From the NCBI RefSeq assembly GCF_026016325.1, contig NZ_CP087203.1:2542001-2606000 (forward strand): a stretch of 64,000 bases of DNA, read 5' to 3'. This document shows, one piece after another, positions 9,258 through 18,972 of this stretch (within the stretch, counting starts at the first letter, position 1; every line of letters starts with the position of its first letter). The notes beneath the pieces were generated by a model that was given only the letters and a program-made list of their open reading frames with translations, searched no databases and was not told where the DNA came from. This DNA is from Pseudomonas sp. B21-056 (GTDB lineage: Bacteria; Pseudomonadota; Gammaproteobacteria; Pseudomonadales; Pseudomonadaceae). The position numbers and the translations under genes are program-made.

Positions 9258-10604
9258 TTATAGATACCATCGATATTCCCGGGCACTGATGTCTTGCATG
9301 AAGGCGAGGTGATCTTGACGCTTGTTTTCACAATAGACGTTGACGAACTCTGCGCCCAAGGCAGTTTGCAAGTCAGGATTGCTTTGCATCCCGTCAAGTG
9401 ATGCGAGCATGTCCAAGGGGAACTCAACGCCACTGTTTCGATCGGTATTGACGGGCGCGATAGGTTCACGCCGGGCTTCCAACCCATGCTCGATGCCAGC
9501 CAGAATGGCTGCCAGAACCAGATAGGGATTAGCGTCAGCCCCGGCCAGACGATGCTCAATACGACGGTTATGTGGATCCGAGTCGGGAATCCTTAGCGAG
9601 GCATCACGACTTTCCATACCCCAGCTCGCCCGATTGGCGATATTGACTGACCCGCCAAAGCGGCGTAACGCATTTATATTCGGCGCGAAAACAGGCATGC
9701 AACCAGGCAGCAGCTCAAGGCAACCCGCAACCGCATGCCCAAGTGACCGCTGGTCATCGTCCGCCAGCAGATTCAAACCCGCCTCGTCATACACGCTCAC
9801 GTGCACATGCATGCCACTTCCCGGGTGCTGCAGGTAGGGCTTGGCCATGAAACTGGCGCGATAACCGTGTTTAAGCGCCACGCCTCGGGTACTGCGGCAG
9901 AACAGGGCGGCCCAGTCGGCGGCACGCAGGCCATCGTCGAGATGACCGAAATTGATCTCGAATTGGCCAGGGCCATGCTCGGCGGTAATGACAGTGGCAT
10001 CAACGCCTTGTGAACGAGCCGCTTCCACCATCTCACCCAATACCGGGGCGAAGCGGGATAGCCGGTCGATGTGCATGTTGGGTTGATCATCCGCATCATT
10101 GCACAGCTGATCGCGCGGATACTGTGGATGCCCATCTCGCAGATGCTTATCGAAAAGATAGAATTCCAACTCGAATGCCACCACCGGATGAATGCCTTTG
10201 CCACGAAGCCGTTCGAGTACCCTTGCCAGCACTTCCCTCGGCTCGAATACGATCGGCGCTGCAGTACCGTCAGAAGTGATCAGCATCTGGCCCAGTGGTT
10301 GCGCTTCCCAACTGACGACTTTCAGGGTGCCGGGTACCAAGCGACGTTCTGCATCAGGGTCGCCATCTTTGAAAAAATAATCGCCAATTTCATAGACACC
10401 ACCCTGCAGACCTAGCTGTATGCAGTTTTGAGGTAGTTTAAGAGAGCCTCCTGCCGCCACTTTTTCCAGCATGTCCATTGGGTATCGCTTACCGTAGAAA
10501 TGGCCGGGTATATCGAGGCAAATCAAATCGACGTAGCGAATGTCAGGATGATGTAATCGAAAATCTCTGATTTCAGTCATCAGGTCAGGGTAGGGGGACG
10601 TCAT
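9258..10604 (-). CDS. Glutamine-synthetase-like gamma-glutamylpolyamine synthetase (PuuA type)
   Basis: A 448-residue type I glutamine-synthetase homologue. The active-site blocks are in order: VVAFELEFYLFD, TAEHGPGQFEINFGH, PGSGMHVHVSVYD, NRASWGMESRDASLRIP and GADANPYLVLAAIL. Family members of this branch (PuuA, and SpuI/PauA in Pseudomonas) attach glutamate to an amine with ATP instead of ammonia. Neighbouring PuuB-like oxidase, XRE-cupin regulator and Pot transporter support that role. The ATG at 10604 follows AGAGGAAT; a longer upstream reading overlaps the regulator gene and is not convincing. Exact amine unknown. No PuuD-like gamma-glutamyl hydrolase is in the window. Confidence 0.88.
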   Translation of the reverse strand: MTSPYPDLMTEIRDFRLHHPDIRYVDLICLDIPGHFYGKRYPMDMLEKVAAGGSLKLPQNCIQLGLQGGVYEIGDYFFKDGDPDAERRLVPGTLKVVSWEAQPLGQMLITSDGTAAPIVFEPREVLARVLERLRGKGIHPVVAFELEFYLFDKHLRDGHPQYPRDQLCNDADDQPNMHIDRLSRFAPVLGEMVEAARSQGVDATVITAEHGPGQFEINFGHLDDGLRAADWAALFCRSTRGVALKHGYRASFMAKPYLQHPGSGMHVHVSVYDEAGLNLLADDDQRSLGHAVAGCLELLPGCMPVFAPNINALRRFGGSVNIANRASWGMESRDASLRIPDSDPHNRRIEHRLAGADANPYLVLAAILAGIEHGLEARREPIAPVNTDRNSGVEFPLDMLASLDGMQSNPDLQTALGAEFVNVYCENKRQDHLAFMQDISAREYRWYL

Positions 10605-10632
10605 GAAACTATTCCTCTGTGTGTTTTGCTTG

Positions 10633-11190
10633 TTATGTATAAATCCAAAGGATTCGGGTCGTGCTCTTGCTTGAGTTGCAATAGCGGCATTGTGTCCGGC
10701 TGGGAAGCTGGAAAGTATCGCCAACCTGCAAGACGATCTGTTCTTCGCTGATACCAAGTAGCAGTGTCAGCTCACCCTCCAAAACATAACCCCCTTGCTC
10801 TGAGCTATCACTTAACTGCCGCTCACCGCTGCTGGCTCCTGGTTGCAGGGTCGTTTCGAGCATAGAGAACGCTGCAGTCATAGTCGGTGAAAGCAAAATA
10901 TCGGAGATGCCGTTAGCGTAATGAAGGGTGCGGCGTTCATAGGGACGCGTCACCCATGGCGATTCCTGTGGCAGTGAGTCGTTGAAGAAATAGGTCGTGG
11001 GCACCCCAAGGGTTTCGCTGATTGCCGTGAGATCGGCGACCGTCGGCTGGGAAAGTCCTCTTTCTATCTGAGAAACAAAACCCACCGAGCGACCGATGCA
11101 TCTGGCAAGATCTTCCAGTGTGTACTTCTTGTGCTTGCGCAGTTCGTGGATGCGCCTTGGCAGATCGGGAATCTCGGCTTGTTTATCCAT
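10633..11190 (-). CDS. XRE-family regulator with C-terminal cupin (PuuR type), first copy
   Basis: A 185-residue regulator: XRE helix-turn-helix (about 8-65) with recognition segment GRSVGFVSQIERGLSQPTVA, then a cupin sensor (about 105-180; GGYVLEGELTLLL, GDTFQLPSRTQCRY). PuuR and its Pseudomonas relatives repress amine-catabolic genes until the amine or a product binds. The ATG at 11190 follows GAGAGAA; the reading that overlaps the upstream gene would need a TTG. It sits between the PuuB-like and PuuA-like genes in one operon, so it is probably autoregulated through the dyads at 12511-12580. Its recognition helix is nearly identical to those of the copies at 12663 and 20040. Confidence 0.92.
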   Translation of the reverse strand: MDKQAEIPDLPRRIHELRKHKKYTLEDLARCIGRSVGFVSQIERGLSQPTVADLTAISETLGVPTTYFFNDSLPQESPWVTRPYERRTLHYANGISDILLSPTMTAAFSMLETTLQPGASSGERQLSDSSEQGGYVLEGELTLLLGISEEQIVLQVGDTFQLPSRTQCRYCNSSKSTTRILWIYT

Positions 11191-11210
11191 GACAAGTTCT
11201 CTCGCAACGT

Positions 11211-12500
11211 TCAAAGCACGTCCCGCAGCCGATACCAGGTCTTGCCGATTGCTTCGATAGGTGCAGCCAAAGCCTTACCACCCGGAAAGTTCCTGTTGTA
11301 CAAACCTTGGTATAGCGTGAGGTCATCCTTGTCCCCCAAGATGGCATTTGAAACCGCACGCGCAGCCGCCAGGGTCGGCAGCACACCGTGTCCCGAGTAG
11401 CCCTGCATCCAATAAAGCTGACCACTTTTGCCGATGTCGGGTGTGCGGTTGAATGTCAAATCGAGATGACCGCCCCAGGCAAACTCGATAGGTACTTTTC
11501 CAAGTTGTGGGAATACGCGCTCAAGGAAAGGCCTTGTCGCCGCGGCGATATCCTTCGGCAACCCGCCGAGATAAGTTGTACCGCCGCCAAAGAGCAAGCG
11601 GTTGTCTGGAGTCAGACGGAAGTAATCGAGAATAAATTGATTGTCGGTGACGCAAACATTCGAGGGTATCAACGACGCTGCTACTGCTTTCGGCAGCGGA
11701 GCGGTCGCCACCTGATAGCTGCCTGCCGAGAGCACCCGGCGCGATAGCTTGGGGCAGAGCTCATCCAGATACGCGTTGCATGCCAGGACCAGTACGTCTG
11801 CCTGGATCCGCCCTCGTTCTGTCAAGACGACGTAGTGCCCATCTTCTTCACGGAAACTCAGTGCCTTGCTTCGTTCGTGAATCGAACCTCCGGCTTGTTC
11901 AATGGCGTCAGCCAGGCCCAGGGCAAGTTTGAGCGGATTCAAATGACCGCCTTCAGGATCGAGCAACCCGGCTTGGTATCGATCACTGGCAACCCAGTCA
12001 GGCAAGTTCTGTCGTGAGATGAACTTCAAGCCGTCGTGGCCCCACTTGTGGCTCGCCTCCTGCTGCCAATCCGTGAGCATGCTGACCCGTCGTTTCAGCA
12101 CGGATGTCCAGAGATGACCGGGGCGATAGTCGATATCAAAACCCTGGCGAACAGGGAGCTCGCGTATCTCCCGTGCAGCCCAGCGCATGCTGTCCCACAG
12201 CCTTCGCGCACGTTCGTAACCCAGTGCCGCTTCAAGCGGTGGCATATCACATGACCACCCAAGAATGGCCTGTCCTCCGTTTCTTCCAGAAGCTGCCCAG
12301 GCCACCCGACTGGCTTCCAGAACGGTCACCCGCTTGCCCGCCAGTGCCAAGCGCAACGCGGTATGCAGGCCGCTGAAGCCTGCACCAATAACGACGACCT
12401 CACTGCTTTGGTCGCCTTCAAGCGCGGGACGAAGCGTTAGTCTGTCGGAGCAGCTATGGGCGTAGTAGCTGGAAACGTGGTCGGTTGACTGGCAAAACAT
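11211..12500 (-). CDS. FAD-dependent amine oxidase, PuuB type (first copy)
   Basis: A 429-residue flavoprotein of the DAO family. The FAD-binding loop is VVIGAGFSGLHTALRLALAG near residue 35; then ASGRNGGQAILGWS, and near the C-terminus WGGHLDLTFNRTPDIG and GYSGHGVLPTLAAARAV. This matches gamma-glutamylputrescine oxidase and its relatives, which oxidise the free amino group of the glutamylated amine to an aldehyde with peroxide. I chose the ATG at 12500, with GGAGAG before it; a start at 12512 lies inside an operator dyad and has no ribosome site. First gene of the operon running to PuuA and the small cupin. Confidence 0.9.
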   Translation of the reverse strand: MFCQSTDHVSSYYAHSCSDRLTLRPALEGDQSSEVVVIGAGFSGLHTALRLALAGKRVTVLEASRVAWAASGRNGGQAILGWSCDMPPLEAALGYERARRLWDSMRWAAREIRELPVRQGFDIDYRPGHLWTSVLKRRVSMLTDWQQEASHKWGHDGLKFISRQNLPDWVASDRYQAGLLDPEGGHLNPLKLALGLADAIEQAGGSIHERSKALSFREEDGHYVVLTERGRIQADVLVLACNAYLDELCPKLSRRVLSAGSYQVATAPLPKAVAASLIPSNVCVTDNQFILDYFRLTPDNRLLFGGGTTYLGGLPKDIAAATRPFLERVFPQLGKVPIEFAWGGHLDLTFNRTPDIGKSGQLYWMQGYSGHGVLPTLAAARAVSNAILGDKDDLTLYQGLYNRNFPGGKALAAPIEAIGKTWYRLRDVL

Positions 12501-12510
12501 GGGGCTCTCC

Positions 12511-12534
12511 ATGAAAATACTTTATAATTTTCAT
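12511..12534. promoter_or_regulatory. 24-bp dyad, candidate XRE-cupin operator (site B1)
   Basis: ATGAAAAT and ATTTTCAT form perfect 8-base arms around an 8-base centre. The left edge abuts the ribosome site of the PuuB-like gene, so occupancy should block transcription start or early elongation of that operon. It is the first of three overlapping dyads. Confidence 0.7.
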
Positions 12535-12558
12535 GAAAATATAGGCGGCGCTTTTCAT
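12533..12558. promoter_or_regulatory. Middle dyad of the array, 26-bp variant (site B2)
   Basis: ATGAAAA at the left and TTTTCAT at the right, but 26 bases end to end instead of 24. It shares two bases with the sites on either side, so four TGAAAA/TTTTCA half-site clusters are evenly spread. The two-base extension may change the affinity or simply reflect juxtaposition of neighbouring sites. Confidence 0.4.
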
Positions 12559-12580
12559 GAAAACAAGCAATATTTTTCAT
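12557..12580. promoter_or_regulatory. 24-bp dyad, candidate XRE-cupin operator (site C)
   Basis: ATGAAAA and TTTTCAT arms, 24 bases end to end. It is the copy of the array closest to the divergent regulator gene at 12663, so it may control both the PuuB operon and that regulator. Confidence 0.65.
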
Positions 12581-12662
12581 GCTGAGCGACACAACCCTCT
12601 TGATGCGGCTTGGGGGCAGGTTGCATCAAGGCTCCTGGGACGTTCAGCCTTTTTGAAGTTTC

Positions 12663-13256
12663 ATGCCGAATATGGATAATCGTGCTCCCATTTTCAGGTT
12701 TCCAACTGTGAACAATTCCAACGCTACCGTTTTGGCTGACATCATCCGCGACCTGCGAAAGCGTAAGAGAATGACAGTTCGTCAGTTGGCCTCTGCGATC
12801 GACAGGTCTACCGGGTTCATTTCTCAAATTGAGCGTGGTCTGTCACAGCCGACCGTTGAAGATTTGACAGCGATAGCGGCTGCCATGGGGGTGTCGATCG
12901 AGATCTTCGCGCAACCTGCCAAGCAGCCGCTGCAGCGATGGGTCACCCAACCAGACGAGCGCCGATCGCTTCGGTACGCTCGCGGGGTGACGGATTTTGT
13001 CGTCTCGCCGAGTCTCTCTGGAAAGATGGTGATGTTCGAGACCCATCTCGAGCCGGGTGCTGACTTTGGTGAGCGAGGCATCACCGAGGATTCGGAGCAA
13101 TGCGGATATGTGCTCGAGGGTGAGTTGACCATCTGGGTCGGCGATGAGGTGCTCACCATCGGTGCGAAGGGGGGGTTCCAAATCCCCGGTGGCATCCCTT
13201 GCCGTTACGCCAATCGAAGTTCCTCCATGACGCGTGTGGTGTTGATCTACAGCTAG
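12663..13256 (+). CDS. XRE-family regulator with C-terminal cupin (PuuR type), second copy
   Basis: A 197-residue regulator of the same plan as the one at 10633: XRE domain about 22-80 with DRSTGFISQIERGLSQPTVE as recognition segment, then a cupin sensor with CGYVLEGELTIWVGDEVLTI and GGFQIPGGIPCRY. It is divergent from the PuuB-like operon with the dyad array between them. The start is uncertain: the ATG at 12663 lacks a good ribosome site, while a GTG at 12708, just before the XRE domain, has AGG eight bases upstream. Likely represses the divergent operon or its own gene. Confidence 0.9.
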   Translation: MPNMDNRAPIFRFPTVNNSNATVLADIIRDLRKRKRMTVRQLASAIDRSTGFISQIERGLSQPTVEDLTAIAAAMGVSIEIFAQPAKQPLQRWVTQPDERRSLRYARGVTDFVVSPSLSGKMVMFETHLEPGADFGERGITEDSEQCGYVLEGELTIWVGDEVLTIGAKGGFQIPGGIPCRYANRSSSMTRVVLIYS

Positions 13257-13843
13257 TCCGCCAGGACTCATCGTAAGTCGCTGGCTTCGCCTCGTCGCCG
13301 CGCTGGCACTCGCTCGAATGCCTGCTCATCACCGAATGCTCTATCCGCTCAACGCGAATGCGTGAGTCACCCTTTCGCCTGCGCCTGTTGCACGCTCTGG
13401 CAGCGAAAGAGGTGCCTTGCATCGATCCCTTTGCTCACTGAACTCCTCATGTTTTCGTACCAAACTCCCTCGTTGCGTCGGCACGGTGATCCCTCAGGAC
13501 CCTGTCCCGCTGGCGCTTGAGCCCCGTCATACGTCCGCGCAGGGCCCTAATGAAGCTCAAAAGAAAATTTTGCCACATGAACAAAAGTGTCATATTGTTC
13601 ATGTGGCTCGACCTAGCGGACAGGTCGGACCCGGCAATTCACAGGGCAGGGGGGGCGTTTTTTTAGAAGGCAATCGTAATGTCGCCTGTCAGGCTCCAGT
13701 GTTAACTAATACATGCGCTTGAGAGAGGCGACATGGAATACGTTTATTCTCCAAGTTTATGCGCGGACGCGAGTTCACGAAGCACTGCCCTATAAATGCT
13801 TAAAGCTACTGCCCATCAGATGGTGACCCTATAGAGATTCGTC
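13257..13843. other. Intergenic with a long palindrome; possible 20-codon leader ORF
   Basis: This 587-base gap holds the 36-bp palindrome at 13572-13607. Further on, 13733-13795 encodes a 20-residue reading frame (MEYVYSPSLCADASSRSTAL) behind GAGAGGCG, which could be a leader peptide or chance. The first 300 bases show no gene and no strong terminator. Confidence 0.4.
13572..13607. promoter_or_regulatory. 36-bp perfect-arm palindrome, candidate operator (site D)
   Basis: Arms GCCACATGAACAA and TTGTTCATGTGGC are perfect over 13 bases with a 10-base centre. The inner ATGAAC/GTTCAT halves resemble the TGAAAA dyads but the end-to-end distance is 26, not 24. It lies about 240 bases before the second PuuB-like oxidase and its binding protein, so it is a good candidate operator, perhaps for one of the three XRE-cupin paralogues or for a regulator outside the window. 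Confidence 0.6.
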
Positions 13844-15133
13844 ATGACCGCTTTTTTTAATTTTTACGAAACCACCGTACAGCGCAGACATTATGAAAAG
13901 TTGATCGGAGAACAGCAAACAGAGGTATGCATTGTTGGCGGCGGAGTCGCTGGAGTGAGTACCGCTCTGCGTTTGGCCGAGGAGGGGGTTTCTTGCGTTT
14001 TACTTGAAGCAGATAAAATCGGTTGCTGCGCCTCCGGCATGAACGGAGGTCAAATAATTCGCGGGTTTGCCCCTCGCTTGGCAGATATTGAAGCCAGCCA
14101 CGGCATGGCATTATCCACCAAGCTATTCAAGTTGGCCGCAGTGGGAGTGGATCGGGTATTCAGCAATGTAAGTCGTTATGGGATTTCATGTGACGCGCAA
14201 CGTGGCCAGATTACTGCGGCGATCCGCCCGGCACACTATCGTGCTCTTCAAGATGAAGCCGACCATTTGGCCCGAAATTACAACTACATCAATCTGCAGT
14301 TACTCGATACCGATGCGTTAACGGCCTATGTCACTTCACCTGCCTATTATGGTGGGCTCCGTGACCCACGCGGCGGGAAACTCAATCCATTGGCATATAC
14401 GATTGGCCTCGCTGAGGCAGCGGAAAATATAGGCGCCAAGCTTTATGAATACAGTCGCGTGGAAGGCATGCGACAACAGTCCGGTCGATGGGAAGTTGCA
14501 ACGGCCGAAGGCAAGGTTATTGCTGATCGGGTAGTCGTGGCCTGCAATGCATTTACCGGTGATTTGGAAAGGCAGCTTGCCCCAGCAGTGCTTAAGGTCG
14601 GAACCTATCAGTTGATTACCCGCCCATTGCGACAGGAGGAGGCTGCGTTGATTGGTGAAGAACCGATATTTGATACGCATCCGTTCAATCACTACTTTCG
14701 CAAGAGCACAGATAATCGTCTGCTGTTCGGCTGTTCGATCGGTACCACACAGAGTCCACGACAAGCTGATCTGCGGCACATACGCAAAGAGCTGACCAAA
14801 ATATTCCCCCGGTTGGCAGCTATCGAAGTCGATTATATTTGGGGTGGCTGGCTGGATGTAACCGTCAATCAGTTGCCTGATATCAGAGAACGTAAAGACG
14901 GGCGTCTGGTACTGCAAGGGTTCAATGGCCATGGCATGAACTGCGCAAGTATGGCTGCCGATCTGGCTGTAGAAAAACTGCTTGGCTGCCCCAGGAATTT
15001 TGATGTTTTTGCCGCCATCAAACACCGCACCATACCCGGATTACCTTGGAGTCGACTGCCGCTGACTTGGGCAGGGCACCTGCAATATTACCTAAAAGCC
15101 CGTATGGCGGGTGATCGCTCGGACTTTGTCTAG
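13844..15133 (+). CDS. FAD-dependent amine oxidase, PuuB type (second copy)
   Basis: A 429-residue flavoprotein of the same family as the copy at 11211 but clearly diverged. FAD loop VCIVGGGVAGVSTALRLAEE near residue 30, ASGMNGGQIIRGFAP, DPRGGKLNPLAYTIGLAEAA, and C-terminal WGGWLDVTVNQLPDI and GFNGHGMNCASMAAD. Predicted to oxidise a primary amine or its glutamyl derivative to the aldehyde. It precedes a polyamine-type binding protein by 53 bases on the same strand. Two oxidases in one cluster suggest two oxidation steps or two substrates. Confidence 0.88.
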   Translation: MTAFFNFYETTVQRRHYEKLIGEQQTEVCIVGGGVAGVSTALRLAEEGVSCVLLEADKIGCCASGMNGGQIIRGFAPRLADIEASHGMALSTKLFKLAAVGVDRVFSNVSRYGISCDAQRGQITAAIRPAHYRALQDEADHLARNYNYINLQLLDTDALTAYVTSPAYYGGLRDPRGGKLNPLAYTIGLAEAAENIGAKLYEYSRVEGMRQQSGRWEVATAEGKVIADRVVVACNAFTGDLERQLAPAVLKVGTYQLITRPLRQEEAALIGEEPIFDTHPFNHYFRKSTDNRLLFGCSIGTTQSPRQADLRHIRKELTKIFPRLAAIEVDYIWGGWLDVTVNQLPDIRERKDGRLVLQGFNGHGMNCASMAADLAVEKLLGCPRNFDVFAAIKHRTIPGLPWSRLPLTWAGHLQYYLKARMAGDRSDFV

Positions 15134-15165
15134 GTATAAGTTCCCCCGTCCAACACACACACTGA

Positions 15166-16287
<1,122 letters not shown>

Positions 16288-16296
16288 TGGTGCCAG

Positions 16297-16331
16297 TTGA
16301 CCTATGAGGTCAATCGCAACTCATAGGTCAA
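16297..16331. terminator. Perfect 12-bp inverted repeat after the binding-protein gene
   Basis: TTGACCTATGAG and CTCATAGGTCAA with an 11-base loop, ten bases after the stop codon. There is no T-run after the stem, so it may stabilise the mRNA end or act as a protein site rather than as an intrinsic terminator. Confidence 0.4.
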
Positions 16332-16433
16332 GTGCTCAATCCCTTCTTGCAGGGCATTCACTGGTGTCGCTGAGCAAACTGCAAATTCGGTAGTTTGAAT
16401 CAGACGCACGTCCCTGGCTGTTCACTGGCTTGA

Positions 16434-16457
16434 CTAAAAAGGGCGGTTGCCCGCCCT
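16434..16457 (-). terminator. Intrinsic terminator of the TorF-type porin gene
   Basis: Read on the minus strand: stem AGGGCGG / CCGCCCT with a four-base loop, followed by TTTTTAG. It lies about 55 bases beyond the porin stop codon, in the orientation of that gene. Confidence 0.75.
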
Positions 16458-16510
16458 GAAATCATAAGAGTTTTACCGTCCAAAGAAACTAGGGGCGCAT
16501 AAGCGCTACC

Positions 16511-17245
16511 CTAGAATTTTTTCGTGACACTCAATACCAGCTCGGCGCTACAGAGGTCGTCATACCCCGAGAGGCTTGTGCACTCCGTAGCTGATAAATC
16601 TGTATCAACCAGGCTTGCACTCCACGTAGCCTCCCAATAGTCCTTTTCGACTCTGGCTTCCCATTCCGCATATTTCGATCTTGCCTTACCACTTCCAGAC
16701 AAGATCAGATTGTCTTTGTAGTCCAGGATGCCATAGCGAACATTTATCCGGCTGTCATCAGTCAGTGGGTATTCATACGCTAATGCCGTGTAATTGCTAG
16801 ATCCCTTTTGGAGCAGCTCATTCGTGTACTGATAGGTCAGTTTGAGGCCTTCATAAGTTGCGATGGCGTAATAGGAGGCCTGGTTGGACTCACTGTTCTT
16901 GTCGTAGGTGTATTTGAGCCAACCAACGTCAATCGAAAAACTGTCGGTGATCGGGATATACCAGCCTGCATAATAGTCTTGTTCCGTCTTCGATTTAGCC
17001 GTCCTGCCAAAGTCGACGTTCGTTACCCAGGTACCTATATAAGCCCCAATCGGGGAGGTCAAGGTAGCTCCGACCTGCAAGGCCGGGTCTCCTTGTGTCT
17101 GGGAAATACCGAAGTAGCGGTAATCGCTCGTCGCCGTTACGTCGATGCCCAGATCAAACCCGCCGCCGATTGGCATGGCCAGCACATGCGTTGGGTCAAA
17201 GAGAGCCAAGAGGGTTGCTGCGAGGGGTACTTTTTTACAGATCAT
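16511..17245 (-). CDS. TorF-family putative outer-membrane porin
   Basis: A 244-residue exported beta-barrel-like protein. Signal peptide about 1-23 (ending HVLA), then the family opening GIDVTATSDYRYFGISQTQG and a run of short amphipathic strands, ending with a C-terminal phenylalanine (VTKKF) typical of outer-membrane barrels. The family (Gcw_chp/TorF) is annotated as putative porins and is common beside amine and quaternary-ammonium genes in pseudomonads, though the function is not established. It probably lets the substrate of the nearby transporter enter. It lies downstream of the esterase gene on the same strand. Confidence 0.8.
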   Translation of the reverse strand: MICKKVPLAATLLALFDPTHVLAMPIGGGFDLGIDVTATSDYRYFGISQTQGDPALQVGATLTSPIGAYIGTWVTNVDFGRTAKSKTEQDYYAGWYIPITDSFSIDVGWLKYTYDKNSESNQASYYAIATYEGLKLTYQYTNELLQKGSSNYTALAYEYPLTDDSRINVRYGILDYKDNLILSGSGKARSKYAEWEARVEKDYWEATWSASLVDTDLSATECTSLSGYDDLCSAELVLSVTKKF

Positions 17246-17304
17246 GTGAATACCATTTTTATTTTTTTAGTGATAGGCAAGTGTTTGGTTGATGCCCGTG
17301 CCAA

Positions 17305-18972
17305 TCAAAGCGGATTGAATACTTCCTGGTCCCAGAGTTTTCGGCGATCAGAGTCCGGATCAATCGTGGAGCTTGAGAAGTTGTCCCAGATCATGGTCCG
17401 TCTGTGGCTCAGGTCATACTCAGGCCAGGCAGGTACTCCATTTCCGTTAGGGTTACCTGTACGTGCGAAGTTGGTCCATGCAGTCATCATTTGCTCGCTG
17501 AGCTTCTTCGCATTTGTATTAGGATCTTCGCTATATTTTTGGCCCCCTGGGACCCAGGAGAAATCGAGATTACCGAAGACAAAAGGGATCTCTAACGCAT
17601 GGACCGCGCCCAGGTCTGGGCTTTCTGCCGGAAGATATTTCTCTGGGATTTTCCATTTGAACCGATAGAGGTATACATTAGGATTGTGCGGCTGCTGATA
17701 TTCCACCATTTTTCTCATGGGCTGAATCATGATGAAGTCATCATTTTGTGCCTGGCGAAGTTTGGACTGGTTGGTTTCTTTCATAATGGCCGAATACCGT
17801 TCGTCCAATGTGCCGTGTAGCTTGTCCTCTAAGGCCTTACGGTAGTGCTCGGCTATTAAGGGCGACGCTGGGCCGAAATCCGTTTCATCCGTGAACATGT
17901 TTCGCAGCTTGCTGTCGTAGATGGACCAATAGTTCATCTCGTTCTGGTTCGCTCCAGCCATCAGGCTGATTCCTTTTGCGTTGCCGGCGCTAATCAAGGT
18001 ATTTGGATTATCTTTAATGACATGACCGTCTATAAACGGAGCGAACAGCCGATCGCCAATTTCGGACTGTGCGTAAGCGGTCTGCTGTGCACTCAAGAGT
18101 TCCTCGGCGGATGATTCAAGCAGCTTGTCCATGGTATCGAACTTGCCGGCAGCCAGTATGTCTTTGCTGGCCTGTCGTGCGACTTCCGGCGAATGGATAA
18201 TATTGGCCGCACCGCTTTGGGCAATGGCTCTTTTGAAAAGATTGGCAGGCTTCTCGGTGGCCAGCAGCGCCGTAACCGATGCGCTACCCGCCGACTCACC
18301 GAAGACGGTGATGTTGTCGGGATCCCCGCCAAATGACGAGGCGTTACGCTTCACCCATTGGATGGCGGCGATTTGGTCTCCGAGACCGTTATTACCACTT
18401 CCACTGTAGCGACTGTCCAGCTCACCTAATTCCAGAAAACCAAAAAGACCGAGCCTGTAGTTGAATGTAACGACCACCACATCGCGGTTTGCAAGTTTTT
18501 TGCCATTATAGAAGTCAGAAGATGCACTACCTACCACAAAAGCACCACCGTGGATAAAGACCATGATGGGACGTTTTTTCTGATCGGCAGCAGGAGTCCA
18601 TACATTCAGGTACAAGCAGTCTTCGTTATCATAAACTTCAACTGTCTCACCTCCCATTGTTACAGTGCGCCCTTTATTCGGGTATTCCTCCAGAGGGTCC
18701 TTCACCTGGGGACAGTTGGGTTTGTAGGCTGCGGCATCCAGTATGCCATCCCAGGGTTTCACAGGCTGTGGTGGGCGAAAGCGCAAATCCTCTCTAGGTG
18801 CAGCCGCGTATGGAATGCCTTTATAGGAGACGACACCGTCTTCTCGATGACCCTGGACGGTTCCACTTTCTGTGTTTGTGCATAATGTACATTCCTCCTC
18901 TGCAAATGCCACAGAGTGAGCGGTGTAGCTTGCAAGTATCAGAAGCGCCGCCATTGTTAGTTTTCTTTTCAT
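17305..18972 (-). CDS. Secreted type-B carboxylesterase
   Basis: A 555-residue carboxylesterase/cholinesterase-family alpha/beta hydrolase. Signal peptide about 1-24 (ALLILASYTAHSVAFA), oxyanion-hole region FIHGGAFVVGS, nucleophile elbow FGESAGSASV, acid residue in GANQNEMNYW and the catalytic His in GAVHALEIPF: the complete triad. The ATG at 18972 follows AGAGGA; an upstream start adds five residues and is weaker. It acts outside the cytoplasm, upstream of a TorF porin on the same strand. In this setting it could release an amine-bearing alcohol from an ester before uptake; this is inference. Confidence 0.9.
   Translation of the reverse strand: MKRKLTMAALLILASYTAHSVAFAEEECTLCTNTESGTVQGHREDGVVSYKGIPYAAAPREDLRFRPPQPVKPWDGILDAAAYKPNCPQVKDPLEEYPNKGRTVTMGGETVEVYDNEDCLYLNVWTPAADQKKRPIMVFIHGGAFVVGSASSDFYNGKKLANRDVVVVTFNYRLGLFGFLELGELDSRYSGSGNNGLGDQIAAIQWVKRNASSFGGDPDNITVFGESAGSASVTALLATEKPANLFKRAIAQSGAANIIHSPEVARQASKDILAAGKFDTMDKLLESSAEELLSAQQTAYAQSEIGDRLFAPFIDGHVIKDNPNTLISAGNAKGISLMAGANQNEMNYWSIYDSKLRNMFTDETDFGPASPLIAEHYRKALEDKLHGTLDERYSAIMKETNQSKLRQAQNDDFIMIQPMRKMVEYQQPHNPNVYLYRFKWKIPEKYLPAESPDLGAVHALEIPFVFGNLDFSWVPGGQKYSEDPNTNAKKLSEQMMTAWTNFARTGNPNGNGVPAWPEYDLSHRRTMIWDNFSSSTIDPDSDRRKLWDQEVFNPL

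Noticed and set aside
13417-13722. 101-codon plus-strand frame between the second regulator and the second PuuB-like gene
   Set aside because: It crosses the long palindrome, has no ribosome site and no recognisable domain.
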